NCBI RefSeq assembly: GCF_000519305.1
Contig: NZ_JAFG01000003.1
Span: forward strand, 995,070-1,059,069
Reading direction: 5' to 3'
From: Mesorhizobium ciceri WSM4083
Lineage (GTDB): Bacteria; Pseudomonadota; Alphaproteobacteria; Rhizobiales; Rhizobiaceae
Length of the DNA stretch: 64,000 nucleotides
A program made the translations under genes and the position numbers. How positions within the stretch are numbered: position 1 is the stretch's first letter; every line of letters starts with the position of its first letter. Positions 42,641 to 50,832 of this stretch are shown piece by piece. The notes under the pieces are model-generated. The model was not told where the DNA came from. It did no database searches and saw only the letters and a program-made list of their open reading frames with translations.

Positions 42641-43180
42641 TCAGTTGAGCTGGTTGAGGATTCCAGAGCTGCTCGCGACCGTCAAACTCCTGTAGATCAG
42701 GAACGCCAGCGTACAGATCGCGGCGAGTGAGATCGGCACGCCGAATGGCACCACGCCCTTGCGGTCCAGATGCTGGACGATGAGCCGAAAAGCGCCCGCG
42801 GGCAGCATGAAGGGTCTTTTCACGATCACCGCGGTTGCGAGGGCGAGAACCAGGAGCAGCACTGAAAACATTGCGAGGTCGCGGCCGCCGATCAGGAAGG
42901 GCACGACAGCCATCAGCTTGACGTCGCCGGCACCGATCTTGCGCAGAACCCAGAACGGAAGCAGCGCGATGAATAACACAAGTCCGGCCAGAGCGCTCAG
43001 TCCCATGTCCCACCACGATCCGGACTGGAGCGAAAGCAGCAACAAGCCCCCGGCGCCCAGGCAGAGCAGCAGCAGCACGTCGCGATTGGAAATCTTCTGG
43101 GTGGTGAAATCGACCCAGGCAATCCTTGCCAGCAGAGGGATGGCGAGCACCTTCAGCAGCAGGGCTTCGACGAGCAGCAT
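42641..43180 (-). CDS. cpaA: Prepilin peptidase CpaA/TadV
   Basis: This 179-aa type IV prepilin peptidase of the short Tad kind has about five or six membrane helices. The two catalytic Asp residues are in RIAWVDFTTQKISNRD (about residue 24) and KIGAGDVKLMAVV (GxGD, about residue 85). It cleaves Flp pilin and TadE/F pseudopilins at the membrane. It is the last gene of the minus-strand Tad arm, one base after the TPR lipoprotein gene. Confidence 0.92.
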   Translation of the reverse strand: MLLVEALLLKVLAIPLLARIAWVDFTTQKISNRDVLLLLCLGAGGLLLLSLQSGSWWDMGLSALAGLVLFIALLPFWVLRKIGAGDVKLMAVVPFLIGGRDLAMFSVLLLVLALATAVIVKRPFMLPAGAFRLIVQHLDRKGVVPFGVPISLAAICTLAFLIYRSLTVASSSGILNQLN

Positions 43181-43181
43181 A

Positions 43182-43721
43182 CTAGCGCTCGACGTTCTGC
43201 ACGCTTGACGACAAAAGCTTCAGATTGTTGGCGACGGTCGGGTCGTTGGGCGCCAGTTCGTAAGCCTTGAGGAAGTTCGAGCGTGCGTCCTGCAGCTTGC
43301 CGCGCAGCAGGTAGGAATAGCCGACATTGTTGTAATATTCGGGCGTCGCGCCGACCAGCTTGAAGGCCTTGGCATAGGCTTTGTCGGAGAGGTCGAAGCG
43401 GTGGATACGGTCGGTGCAGGCGGCCAGCCCCATCCAGGCGTTACCATCATTGGGCGCCAGTTGCGTCGCCTTGAAGAACAGCGCGCCGGCATTGCCGTAA
43501 TTCTCGGCGCGGAACTGGTTCTTGGCTTCGGCAACGGCCTGGTCCGAGGCATAGTATTCGACGTCGCTGACCGTTTTCAGCCCGTCGAAAGCATCGCCAA
43601 AAGACGTTACGTCGCCTTTCGACGGCTCGTTGGTGCGAACGACACCGTCGGTGGCGTCCGTCTGGCAGCCGGCAAGCACCGCCATGAGCAGACAGGCCGC
43701 GGCCGCGATAACCCTCTTCAT
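43182..43721 (-). CDS. tadD: TadD-like TPR lipoprotein of the Tad pilus system
   Basis: ATG 43721 begins a lipoprotein signal (MKRVIAAAACLLMAVLAGCQ, lipobox LAGC). The 179-aa protein then has three or so tetratricopeptide units (EAKNQFRAENYGNAGALFFKATQLAPND, read as two halves; YYNNVGYSYLLRGKLQDARS; AYELAPNDPTVANN). TadD homologues are needed for pilus assembly, probably as pilotins for the secretin. The frame from 43751 adds 10 residues and lacks the signal at its start. Confidence 0.85.
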   Translation of the reverse strand: MKRVIAAAACLLMAVLAGCQTDATDGVVRTNEPSKGDVTSFGDAFDGLKTVSDVEYYASDQAVAEAKNQFRAENYGNAGALFFKATQLAPNDGNAWMGLAACTDRIHRFDLSDKAYAKAFKLVGATPEYYNNVGYSYLLRGKLQDARSNFLKAYELAPNDPTVANNLKLLSSSVQNVER

Positions 43722-43775
43722 AAATGTGTCCCCTTGGGATCCCCGACTCACATTAGGACCGAATGATATACCAAA

Positions 43776-44783
43776 CTAGAAGAAAATGCCCTTCATGCGA
43801 ATAATGACCGGCAACATGATGACCATCAGCACGACCGGAAAGATGCACAGGCCCAGCGGGATCATCATTTTCACGGGCAGTGCGTTGGCTTTCTCTTCTG
43901 CTGTCAGAATTCTCTGTCCTCGCATTTCTTCGCTGTAGACGCGCAACGCATCCGTCAAGCTGGTGCCCAACTCTTCGGATTGGCGGAACAGTACGGCCAG
44001 GGAGCGCGCCTCTTCAAGCCCAATGCGGTCCGCAAGTTCACGCAGCCCCTCCCGCAACGGCTTGCCCGCGCGCAGTTGCAGGTTCATGATGGCAAGCTGA
44101 ATGCCAAGCCATTTGTGCGTGGCGGCCAACTCGGAGCCGACCCGTTCGACCGCCGCCTCCAGGCTCATGCCGGCGTCAGCACAGGTGATCATCATGTCCA
44201 TGAAGTCTGGAAACCCACGGCGATAGGTTTCCTTCTGGGAATTCTCGAAGCGATCGAGCAGAATGCTGGGAATCACTATGCATCCCAACCCTAGCAGGGC
44301 TGAGCCGGCAAAGGCGAAAAAACCGGGCAGATGCGGCGGCAACACGCGCGGCAGAAATGCGTAGGCAGCCAGAAATCCGATACACACCACGCCGAGGCGC
44401 GACAGCGTATAGATCAACGGAGCGCTCGCCTGATAGAAGCCGGCACGAAAGAGCTTGGCTTCCAGCGCGCTCGGCTCCTGCCGTTCCTTCTCCATAGTTC
44501 TGAAGTACGCGTCGACCGGCCGCTGCGCCGCGGTCTTGGCCAACTGTTCCTGACCCGCGAGCGAGCGAGGGTCGGCAGCGCCTTCGCCTATGAGGCTTTG
44601 CGCGACCAGCTTTCGCGTCTGAAAAGCCGGCAAGAAGACAAGCGCGCCAAACAGGAAAAGGGCCACCGCTGCCACGAACACGGCAGTGGAAACCAGGAAG
44701 CTTAGGTCGTTGGTAATAGAGAGCAGGTTGATGGCACGCTCCTCAAAAATCGAAAGTGACCATTCGGTACATGATGAAGTCAC
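43776..44783 (-). CDS. tadC: Tad inner-membrane platform protein TadC
   Basis: This protein of about 320-335 aa is of the type II secretion F family, with membrane helices near the N-terminus, around residues 120-165 and at the C-terminus (VVLMVIMLPVIIRMKG). FPDFMDMMITCADAGMSLEAA begins the conserved T2SSF domain. The start is odd. The first ATG (44783) lies 41 bases inside tadB, whereas a good GAGGAG ribosome site right after the tadB stop is followed by ATC (44732) and CTG (44726), with no ATG, GTG or TTG near. It works with TadB under the CpaF ATPase. Confidence 0.88.
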   Translation of the reverse strand: MTSSCTEWSLSIFEERAINLLSITNDLSFLVSTAVFVAAVALFLFGALVFLPAFQTRKLVAQSLIGEGAADPRSLAGQEQLAKTAAQRPVDAYFRTMEKERQEPSALEAKLFRAGFYQASAPLIYTLSRLGVVCIGFLAAYAFLPRVLPPHLPGFFAFAGSALLGLGCIVIPSILLDRFENSQKETYRRGFPDFMDMMITCADAGMSLEAAVERVGSELAATHKWLGIQLAIMNLQLRAGKPLREGLRELADRIGLEEARSLAVLFRQSEELGTSLTDALRVYSEEMRGQRILTAEEKANALPVKMMIPLGLCIFPVVLMVIMLPVIIRMKGIFF

Positions 44784-45714
44784 CCAGCAGGGCCCATATG
44801 CCGAAGCCCAAAAACACGGGCAAAATCAGCGGATCGTGCCATATCTTGCCATAGTATGACGGGGCAGCGAGTTGAAGGATCAGGAACATCACTATGGGAA
44901 ACAGCGAGATAATCCAGGCTGAGATGCGCCCCTCGGACGAAAGCGCTCTGATCTTCAGCCGCAACTTCTGCCGCTCACGCAGAACCGAGGAAAGATTGGC
45001 CAGAATTTCGGTAAGATTGCCGCCGGTCTTGGACTGAATGGAGAGCGATATCGAAAGCAGATGAAGGCCTTCGAATCCCACTCGCTGAGACAGTTTTCGC
45101 ACGGCTTGTTCAATGCTTAGGCCAAAGGTGATCTCGTCGGAGACGATGCCGAATTCCGTTCCCAGGGGATCGGGCATCTCGCGCGCTACAAGGCCAACCG
45201 CCACCGAGGCTGGATGTCCGGCGCGCAGCGAGCGCACGATCATGTCGAGTGCATTCGGGAGTTGCTTCGCGAATTTCTGGATTCGCTTGTTGCGGGCGCG
45301 GCGAAGCACGAGAAGGGGCAACGCGAACGCGACAACCAGAAAGACAATGAGCGCCGGCACAGCCGAGAAGCCCAGGACGAATGACAGCAGCAGCGCCAAT
45401 GCCAGCCCGGCGCAGACAAAGATACCGGCGAATGTCAGGGGGTTTCCGGTGATGCCGGATTGGGTATAGAGCCTGTTCAGTCCGATCAGCCCAAAAAGAA
45501 AGTCCCCGGATTCCGTCAAACCCCGCTCGCGCAGCAGGTTTTGCAAAGTCCGTTCAGCCGGAACTTCATCGGACAGTCGCTTCAACCGACGATTGATGGC
45601 GCCGGTGGCCGCTCGGCGGCCGGCGAAGGAAAGATAGAGGGCCTCGCCGGCAAGGACGACCGACGCTGCCGCGAGTACATAGATAAAATATAGCAATGCC
45701 TGGGCGGACGGCAT
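44743..45714 (-). CDS. tadB: Tad inner-membrane platform protein TadB
   Basis: This 323-aa type II secretion F family protein has an N-terminal helix, two central helices (GIFVCAGLALALLLSFVLGF and PALIVFLVVAFALPLL), the T2SSF domain starting QLPNALDMIVRSLRAGHPAS, and a C-terminal helix pair. IQSKTGGNLTEILANLSSVLRERQ is the conserved TGGNL segment. Its ATG shares one base with the stop of the ATPase gene (TGATG). Confidence 0.93.
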   Translation of the reverse strand: MPSAQALLYFIYVLAAASVVLAGEALYLSFAGRRAATGAINRRLKRLSDEVPAERTLQNLLRERGLTESGDFLFGLIGLNRLYTQSGITGNPLTFAGIFVCAGLALALLLSFVLGFSAVPALIVFLVVAFALPLLVLRRARNKRIQKFAKQLPNALDMIVRSLRAGHPASVAVGLVAREMPDPLGTEFGIVSDEITFGLSIEQAVRKLSQRVGFEGLHLLSISLSIQSKTGGNLTEILANLSSVLRERQKLRLKIRALSSEGRISAWIISLFPIVMFLILQLAAPSYYGKIWHDPLILPVFLGFGIWALLGDFIMYRMVTFDF

Positions 45715-47102
45715 CAGAGCGCAACCTGCGGATTGAACGCATCTTTTGCGAAATGATGCCCAAGCGTTGCCGCTTCCGCCGCGAATCTGGGCCTGACACC
45801 GGTGGCGCGAAATTCGCCTACGATCTTGCCGTCGGCGGCGACATCACGCCGGACGAAATGATAGATCTCCTGCAGTTGCACCACATTGCCCTCCATGCCG
45901 GTGATTTCCGAGATCGATGTCACGCGCCTGCCGCCGTCGGACAGTCTTTGCGTCTGCACGATGATGTCGATGGCCGAGGCGATTTGCGCCCGAATGGATT
46001 CGTGCGTCATCGGCAGGCCGGCCATGCCCACCATCTGCTCCAGCCGCGAGATCGCATCGCGCGGCGTGTTGGCGTGGATGGTGGTCATCGAGCCCTCATG
46101 GCCGGTGTTCATCGCCTGCAGCATGTCGAAGGCTTCCTCGCCACGCACTTCGCCGACGATGATGCGGTCCGGCCGCATGCGCAGCGCGTTCTTGACCAAC
46201 TCGCGCTGGCGAACCTCGCCTTTCCCTTCGACACTGGGCGGGCGCGTCTCCAGCCGGCCGACATGCGGTTGCTGCAGTTGCAGTTCCGCCGCATCCTCGA
46301 TGGTAATCAGGCGTTCCCTGGACGGGATGTAACTCGACAGCGCATTGAGCAAGGTGGTCTTGCCGCTGCCGGTGCCGCCGGAAACCAGGATCGACTTGCG
46401 CGCCTGCACGGCTATGCGCAGCATGTCGATCATCGGCTGCTTGATCGAGTTGAACGCCATCAGACGCTCGAGCGAAAAGGGGTTCTTGGAGAACTTGCGG
46501 ATCGACACCAGGGGACCATCCACCGAAATCGGGCGCACCGCTATGTTGACGCGCGAGCCATCTTCCAGCCGCGCATCGACCATGGGCGCCGATTCATCGA
46601 CACGCCGGCCGATGGCCGAGACGATCTTGTTGATGATGCGCAGCAGATGCGCCTCGTCGCGAAAGCGGATTGCCGTTTCCTCGATCACACCACGGCGCTC
46701 GATGAAGACGCGCTTGTGCGTGTTGATCATGATATCAGCGATGGAATCGTCCTTGAGCAGCGGCTCTATCGGCCCGAGACCCAGCATCTCGTCGGCAGTG
46801 TCGCTGGTCAGTTGATCCAGCTCGCGTGCGTTCAGCGGCACGTTTCGATTGCGAACGAACTCTCGAACGATCGGACGGATCTCATTCAGGATCTCATCCT
46901 TGGAGGCGCTTTCAAGTGCGGTCAGATTGAATCGATCTATGAGGTGGCGATGAAGTTCGACCTTGAGCGTCAGAAAATCGTCGCCATGCGATTCAATATC
47001 AGCGGCCGGCGGCAGGGCTGGAGCAACAGGCAGCACCGCCAGTGGCTCGACCTTTGTCACTGCCTGATGTTCGCTTGGCCCCTTGATGAACCGCCCCAGC
47101 AT
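45714..47102 (-). CDS. cpaF: Tad pilus secretion ATPase CpaF/TadA
   Basis: This 462-aa hexameric ATPase drives pilus assembly. The Walker A Lys is residue 248 in [28 protein letters not shown] is the Asp box, [20 protein letters not shown] the Walker B region, and [16 protein letters not shown] the His box. The N-terminal 60 residues are variable. It is the first gene of the minus-strand Tad arm (cpaF-tadB-tadC-tadD-cpaA) and diverges from the pilin gene across a 529-base AT-rich gap. Confidence 0.95.
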   Translation of the reverse strand: MLGRFIKGPSEHQAVTKVEPLAVLPVAPALPPAADIESHGDDFLTLKVELHRHLIDRFNLTALESASKDEILNEIRPIVREFVRNRNVPLNARELDQLTSDTADEMLGLGPIEPLLKDDSIADIMINTHKRVFIERRGVIEETAIRFRDEAHLLRIINKIVSAIGRRVDESAPMVDARLEDGSRVNIAVRPISVDGPLVSIRKFSKNPFSLERLMAFNSIKQPMIDMLRIAVQARKSILVSGGTGSGKTTLLNALSSYIPSRERLITIEDAAELQLQQPHVGRLETRPPSVEGKGEVRQRELVKNALRMRPDRIIVGEVRGEEAFDMLQAMNTGHEGSMTTIHANTPRDAISRLEQMVGMAGLPMTHESIRAQIASAIDIIVQTQRLSDGGRRVTSISEITGMEGNVVQLQEIYHFVRRDVAADGKIVGEFRATGVRPRFAAEAATLGHHFAKDAFNPQVAL

Positions 47103-47497
47103 AATTGCTTATACTCCCCTTGGACACGCATTAGCGGAAACTAAACGTTAACCAACGAGCGCACAAGCGCCTGGATGCCCGGCGCACAGCCATTACTTTC
47201 GACATAGTTAAGATTAAAGCCCACAAATCCCTTGTTTATTTGATGCAGAGGGCATCCAGGATTCTCCAAAGTTATCTGGGGATCTCGGACTCATCCGGCC
47301 GTGCCGCAAAAATGAGCAAAACTGCCGCTAAGCCCATAGATATAAAGGAATATGCACTATAGCTAATGCTTCCATGGTTTTGCCACATGCGCGGCCAAAT
47401 TGTGAACGAATGGTTAAGGGGAGCGAAAAATGAAAAGAATCAATCCCTTGATAAGATTTGACTTTGCCATCTTCTTGCCGAATCACGTATATGAAAG

Positions 47498-47512
47498 TTA
47501 AGGAACCCTTAA
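47498..47512. promoter_or_regulatory. Inverted repeat upstream of the pilin promoter
   Basis: TTAAGG and CCTTAA flank AAC. It lies 7 bases before the candidate -35 of the pilin promoter, a position suited to an activator or repressor of pilus genes. Confidence 0.4.
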
Positions 47513-47518
47513 TCTCGT

Positions 47519-47548
47519 TTGACTCTGCGTTTTCTCGCGACCTAGGAT
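47519..47548 (+). promoter_or_regulatory. Candidate promoter of the Flp pilin gene
   Basis: TTGACT (47519-47524), an 18-base spacer and TAGGAT (47543-47548). The pilin ATG is at 47632, leaving a leader of roughly 75 bases. Confidence 0.45.
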
Positions 47549-47631
47549 CGAGATGACGGGGGATGCTTGGGTATGGATTTCATCCTTTGCTCTGTCTCGT
47601 CGGGTTCAAACCTCCAAAGGGAGAAATTGAC

Positions 47632-47847
47632 ATGAAGAAGCTCATGACGATGACCCGGCAGTTCCGCGACGATGAAAACGGCGCTGCCATGGTCGAATAT
47701 TCCATCCTGGTCGGCATCATCGCTGCGGCATCGCTGGTAGCGGTGCTGGCGATCGGCGGCTGGGTCGGTGATCAGTTCACCGGTCTCTGCGCAAATCTTA
47801 ACGGCAAGGGCGTTGATGAAACAGGGCTCGCCGCCGGAACTTGCTGA
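47632..47847 (+). CDS. flp: Flp-family type IVb pilin
   Basis: ATG 47632 has AAAGGGAGA upstream and gives a 71-aa prepilin. A short basic leader ends in DENG, the likely cleavage point by CpaA, leaving AAMVEYSILVGIIAAASLVA with Glu at +5 followed by Tyr, the Flp signature. A single long hydrophobic helix follows, and the tail holds two Cys (LCAN and the C-terminal Cys) that could form a disulfide. It is the major pilus subunit. The frame from 47563 adds only leader RNA. Confidence 0.93.
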   Translation: MKKLMTMTRQFRDDENGAAMVEYSILVGIIAAASLVAVLAIGGWVGDQFTGLCANLNGKGVDETGLAAGTC

Positions 47848-47949
47848 TCATAACTTGAACTCCTGGATCGGGGTCGTTCGATCTCGATCCAGCTCTTTGC
47901 ATTATGAAGTGACTAGCATTCGCCCTTGGGGGCGATTTGGGGTGGGAAG

Positions 47950-48984
47950 ATGCGCGCCAATACTCTCATCATGATTGTCCTCGCCGGCGTGTTCGGGGTG
48001 ATGGCGGTGGTGCTTGCCAACATCTGGCTCGCCGACCAGCGCAGTGCGATGGCGCAGTCGAATGGCGCCCAGCGCGACACGGTCGTGGTGGCGGCAATGC
48101 CGCTGAAGTTCGGCGATACGCTAAGCGCCGACAAACTGCGGGAAATTCCCTGGCCGGCGGGCGCGTTACCGGCAGGCGCTTTCAAGACGACAAAGGATGC
48201 CCTGGCCGGCGAAGGCACAAGGCAGGCGCTTCAGGCGATCAGTGTAAATGAACCGATCCTTACCGCCAAGATCACAGGCCCTGGCCAACGCGCCACGCTT
48301 TCGGCAGTGCTCGGCGACGGCATGAAAGCTGTTTCCATCCGGGTCAATGATGTTCTCGGCGTTGCCGGCTTCGTCTTCCCCGGCGACCGGGTCGACATAC
48401 TTCTAACGCGTACCGCGCGCGGCGACGATGGGGCGGACAGGAGTTTTGTCGATGTGCTGCTGCAGAGCATGAAGGTGCTCGCCATCGACCAGGTGGCCGA
48501 TGTGAGCAAGGACAGCCCCACTGTCGTCAAATCAGTGACGCTCGAAGCCAGCACCAAGGATGCGCAGAAGCTGACACTGGCGGCAGGCGCCGGGCAATTG
48601 TCGCTGGCGCTGCGCCAGGCCGCCGCCAGCAAGGGCGAGACGACCGAACGCGTGACACTTTCCGACCTGACCAGCGAAACGCCGGCCGATGTCGCCGCCA
48701 GGCAGGCGGAGCTCGACAAGAAGGCTGCGGCCGAAGCAGAGGCTGCCGCCGAGCGCAAGCGCGCCGAGGACAAGATTGCCGGGCTGACCCAGGCCGTGGA
48801 AAAAGTGGGAAGCCGCCTCGACGAGCTGGGCAAGGTAAAGCCCGCTCCCGCAGCGGTGACCGCACCGCAGCCGGTCGTCAAGGAAGAAGTCAAATACGTG
48901 CCCCCCACGCCACCGGCGCGGGCAACGATCGGCGTTTTTCGGGGTGTGAAGCTCGAGACATATGACGTGCCGCGACAACCATGA
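47950..48984 (+). CDS. cpaB: Tad pilus assembly protein CpaB/RcpC
   Basis: ATG 47950 gives 344 aa. A signal anchor (TLIMIVLAGVFGVMAVVLANIWLA) is followed by a SAF domain (VVVAAMPLKFGDTLSADKLREI, about 48-70, in two parts) and the RcpC core (VSIRVNDVLGVAGFVFPGDRVD). After about residue 245 comes an Ala/Glu/Lys-rich coiled coil and a Pro-rich tail that are not part of the basic family. It is periplasmic and thought to assist the secretin. Confidence 0.9.
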   Translation: MRANTLIMIVLAGVFGVMAVVLANIWLADQRSAMAQSNGAQRDTVVVAAMPLKFGDTLSADKLREIPWPAGALPAGAFKTTKDALAGEGTRQALQAISVNEPILTAKITGPGQRATLSAVLGDGMKAVSIRVNDVLGVAGFVFPGDRVDILLTRTARGDDGADRSFVDVLLQSMKVLAIDQVADVSKDSPTVVKSVTLEASTKDAQKLTLAAGAGQLSLALRQAAASKGETTERVTLSDLTSETPADVAARQAELDKKAAAEAEAAAERKRAEDKIAGLTQAVEKVGSRLDELGKVKPAPAAVTAPQPVVKEEVKYVPPTPPARATIGVFRGVKLETYDVPRQP

Positions 48985-49038
48985 TAAGGTGCGGCTAATA
49001 AAACGGGGCTGCCACCGGCAGTAACTGGGGAGACGGGG

Positions 49039-50487
49039 ATGCAGGGGTCTTGGTTGAGGATGGCGGTGGCGGCCGCGTTGCCTTGTCTGGCAGCGCTGTT
49101 GCTATCGAGCCTGGCGGCCGGCGCGGCCGACCGTTTCATCGACGTGTCGACCCCCAGCGTCCATCGCGTTTTCCTGCCGATGTCGCAATCGGTGACAATC
49201 CAGGTGAGTGCAAATCTGGGCGATATCGTCGTCGGCGACGAGAAGATCGCCGATGCACAGCCAATGACCGACCGTACGCTCTATGTCATCGGCAAGGGCG
49301 CCGGCACCACCACTGTCAATCTGTTTTCCACGGACAAGCGTTCGCTTGGCGCCCTCCAGATCGAGGTCGGCGTCGATGTCAGCGACATGGCGCAGGCGAT
49401 CCGCCAGGTGGCGCCGAAGTCGCGCATCGAAATCGGCTCGGTCAATGGCAAGGTCAGGCTTGGAGGCCATGTCAAGGACGGCGCCACACTGGCGGCTATC
49501 ATGGCGGTTGCGCAGCAATATGGCCCCGACGCCGTCATCAACTCCGTCATCGTCGACGACAGCCAGCAGGTCAATCTGGAAGTCCGCGTGCTGGAAGCTA
49601 AGCGGAATGCCGGCCGCGATCTCGGCGTGTCGATCAGGAGCACCAACGGCAATGGCACAACCCGTACCGGTACCGGGGTTGCTGCCGCTGACGAGGACAA
49701 TGTCGTGCTCGGACCGGGGGGGCTGCTTAGCGGCCTGCTGTCGAACACCAATCCTTTCGCAGCGCTGATCACTCGCGTCATCGACAGCAACATCAAGGTC
49801 GACCTGATCATCGAAGCGCTGGAAGCCAAGGGCGTTGTGCGCACCCTGGCGAACCCAAATCTCACGACCTTGTCCGGGGAGCCGGCCAGCTTCAACGCCG
49901 GCGGCGAAGTGCCCATCCGTGTCGTCGGCAATGATGGTCAGGTAACCGTCACGTACAAGCAATTCGGCGTCAATCTGCTGTTCACGCCGGTCGTGCTCGA
50001 CGACGGGAAGATCCATATGAAGCTGGCGCCGGAGGTCAGCGACCTGACCGGCTTCACCACCGCGGGCGACCCGATCTTCACCAACCGCAAACTGGACACC
50101 GTGGTCGAGTTGCGCGACGGCCAGAGCTTCGCTGTCGGCGGGCTTCTGTCCAGCAAGACCACCAAGCTGCAGGAGCAGGTCCCGTGGCTCGGCCAGGTGC
50201 CGGTCATCGGCACGCTGTTCCGGAATTCGAGCAACCAGAAGGAAGAGACCGAGCTGGTCGTCATCGTCACGCCGCACATCGTGCGGCCGGTGAAGCCCGG
50301 CGAGCAGCTGGCGACGCCGTTCGACAAGACGCGGCCCGCCAACGATCCGGAATTCTTCGTGCTCGGCCAGCTTGAAGTGACCAAGGACATGGTCCGCAAA
50401 TATGAACTGGGCGAAGGCGTCACCGGCCCCTATGGCCACATGCTCGACTTCAAATCGAAGGACAAGATGCTCTATGTCAAGAAATAG
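49039..50487 (+). CDS. cpaC: Tad pilus secretin CpaC/RcpA
   Basis: This 482-aa outer-membrane secretin has a signal peptide (LPCLAALLLSSLAAGAA) and an N-terminal pilus domain with VTIQVSANLGDIVVGDEKIADA. A BON-like repeat (GSVNGKVRLGGHVKDGATLA) and the secretin domain from about residue 240 follow (VRTLANPNLTTLSGEPASFNAGG, with the core VPWLGQVPVIGTLFRN). It forms the ring through which the pilus leaves the cell. It overlaps the small lipoprotein gene by 14 bases. Confidence 0.94.
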   Translation: MQGSWLRMAVAAALPCLAALLLSSLAAGAADRFIDVSTPSVHRVFLPMSQSVTIQVSANLGDIVVGDEKIADAQPMTDRTLYVIGKGAGTTTVNLFSTDKRSLGALQIEVGVDVSDMAQAIRQVAPKSRIEIGSVNGKVRLGGHVKDGATLAAIMAVAQQYGPDAVINSVIVDDSQQVNLEVRVLEAKRNAGRDLGVSIRSTNGNGTTRTGTGVAAADEDNVVLGPGGLLSGLLSNTNPFAALITRVIDSNIKVDLIIEALEAKGVVRTLANPNLTTLSGEPASFNAGGEVPIRVVGNDGQVTVTYKQFGVNLLFTPVVLDDGKIHMKLAPEVSDLTGFTTAGDPIFTNRKLDTVVELRDGQSFAVGGLLSSKTTKLQEQVPWLGQVPVIGTLFRNSSNQKEETELVVIVTPHIVRPVKPGEQLATPFDKTRPANDPEFFVLGQLEVTKDMVRKYELGEGVTGPYGHMLDFKSKDKMLYVKK

Positions 50488-50761
50488 CGCCTTGATCCTC
50501 CTTCTGTGCGCCAGCGCGCTATCGGGCTGCGCCGCGGACTATCTGAACCATTACGATTCGGTGACCCTGGCCGCCGGCGACACGCAGAAATACAATTCGA
50601 TGCTGCAGACGGTCGACCCGCTCAATCCGGCGTCCCGAAACACACATATCGAAGGCGACGGCGCACGCGCCGCTGCCGTTGCCCAGGCCTACAAATATCC
50701 ACCACCACCACCACCACCACCGGCGATCACGGTCAATGTCGGCGGTGCAAAAACGCAGTGA
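50474..50761 (+). CDS. Small proline-tailed lipoprotein in the Tad locus, in the place of CpaD
   Basis: ATG 50474 lies inside the end of cpaC and encodes 95 aa with a lipoprotein signal (SALILLLCASALSGCAADYL, lipobox LSGC). It ends with an uninterrupted run of eight Pro followed by AITVNVGGAKTQ. Its location after the secretin is where CpaD normally sits, but CpaD is about 220 aa. This may be a truncated or functional replacement that keeps the early DSVTLAAGDTQKYN segment (resembling the start of CpaD-like proteins). The Pro run is a CCA/ACC repeat open to slippage. Confidence 0.75.
   Translation: MSRNSALILLLCASALSGCAADYLNHYDSVTLAAGDTQKYNSMLQTVDPLNPASRNTHIEGDGARAAAVAQAYKYPPPPPPPPAITVNVGGAKTQ
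50699..50722 (+). repeat. CCA/ACC triplet microsatellite within the lipoprotein gene
   Basis: About eight tandem CCA-type triplets encode the Pro run. Loss or gain of units changes the Pro number in frame. Confidence 0.8.
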
Positions 50762-50832
50762 ACTGAACGGAAGGATGCGGAGGGCGCCGGGCATGCGAGG
50801 GGCCCTGGCGCAGGAAAGCAGAGAGTAAGGTC

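Larger units (their letters stand above)
47103..47631. other. 529-base AT-rich divergent promoter region of the Tad locus
   Basis: No gene is seen. Base composition is clearly lower in GC than the surroundings. It must hold promoters for cpaF (minus) and the pilin (plus). A TTAAGG/CCTTAA dyad (47498-47512) and a -35/-10-like pair (47519-47548) are the clearest elements. Several TTAAG stretches occur (for example near 47411 and 47499). Confidence 0.65.
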
